A stretch of 64,000 nucleotides of DNA from Methylocapsa palsarum (GTDB lineage: Bacteria > Pseudomonadota > Alphaproteobacteria > Rhizobiales > Beijerinckiaceae). The stretch is taken from contig NZ_FOSN01000001.1 in NCBI RefSeq assembly GCF_900114285.1, forward strand, positions 310,001 through 374,000. The letters are read 5' to 3'. A program made the translations under genes and the position numbers. The notes under the pieces were generated by a model. The model did not search any database and had not been told where the DNA came from. It saw nothing but the letters and a program-made list of their open reading frames with translations. Positions within the stretch are counted from its first letter, which is position 1. Each line of letters begins with the position of its first letter. Shown piece after piece: positions 63,887 through 64,000 of the stretch.

Positions 63887-64000
63887 ATGCCAGCACAAAA
63901 CCACGAGGTGTTCGTGATTTGCGCCGCCAACGCAATTGCGCCGGGCGATGCGAAAGCGTTCAGCTTGTGGAAAATCGACGACGCGGGCGAGACCCGTCCT
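63887..64000 (+). CDS. Rieske-like protein, N-terminal part (cut by the window edge)
   Basis: Thirty-eight codons from ATG 63887 read MPAQNHEVFVICAANAIAPG and continue to DDAGETRP at the edge. This aligns with the start of the Rieske protein at 43314 (IC-x2-N-x-I, AFxL, D-x2-G-x2-RP), so it is probably a paralogue. The cluster ligands would lie beyond the window. GGGAAAAG precedes the ATG. Confidence 0.65.
   Translation, partial: MPAQNHEVFVICAANAIAPGDAKAFSLWKIDDAGETRP

Overview
The window is a 64 kb stretch of a GC-rich proteobacterial chromosome. It is dominated by a nitrogen-fixation (nif) region running from about 20 kb to the right edge. An alphaproteobacterium of the Hyphomicrobiales is the best guess, possibly a type II methanotroph or a Beijerinckia relative. 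The reasons are an oxygen-sensitive NifA (C-x11-C-x19-C-x4-C), a fixABCX operon inside the nif cluster, FdxN-type ferredoxins and the overall gene order. No methane oxidation gene lies in the window, so the genus is inference.

Left part (1-20 kb), general accessory genes. The end of a membrane-fusion gene and an RND pump come first. An AT-rich block with an unrecognised, possibly HEPN-like protein follows. Next are an OprB-like porin, a GntP-type permease with a patatin-like phospholipase, a DUF1269 protein, two alpha/beta hydrolases, a small secreted protein and an AI-2E family transporter. An EmrAB/NodT-type efflux operon with a divergent TetR regulator closes this part. A 47-residue DUF3096-like gene lies at 19853-19996.

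Middle (20-39.4 kb), nif core. A sufBCDST operon on the minus strand is followed upstream by a TPR protein and a YqeB-like (molybdenum hydroxylase maturation family) protein. A thioredoxin-like [2Fe-2S] ferredoxin is divergent from these. A second minus-strand operon (receiver-like protein, NifO-like protein, rhodanese-ankyrin protein) is divergent from nifHDK-E-N-X, a NifX-associated gene, a CCE_0567-type gene, fdxB and nifQ.

Right part (39.4-64 kb). There is a minus-strand operon of unknown genes with a sulfurtransferase, then a flavin oxidoreductase/Rieske pair, then iscA-nfu-nifS-nifV-nifW and fixABCX. nifA follows a 0.9 kb non-coding gap. After it come fdxN1, nifT, a SIR2-like gene and the nifB operon: nifB, fdxN2, a HesB-like gene, a TPR gene, an LRV protein, two nifZ-type genes, a DUF3024-like gene, a DUF6129-like gene and a DegT-like protein without the catalytic lysine. 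A [2Fe-2S] ferredoxin, a small unknown gene and the start of a second Rieske protein reach the edge.

The nif genes are tied together by sites that can be read directly. There are -24/-12 (sigma-54) elements with NifA-type upstream sites (TGT-N10-ACA or ACG) 60-110 bp away before nifH, iscA, fixA, fdxN1 and nifB. Similar, weaker minus-strand elements precede accessory operons, so several unknown genes are probably part of the NifA regulon. A dispersed double-hairpin repeat of about 115 bp occurs six times, mostly abutting TAG stop codons. It shows base-pair covariation in one copy.

The most unusual points are the lysine-less DegT protein, the receiver domain lacking its phospho-acceptor Asp, the YqeB-like and SIR2-like proteins embedded in the nif regulon, and the paired TPR and Rieske paralogues.
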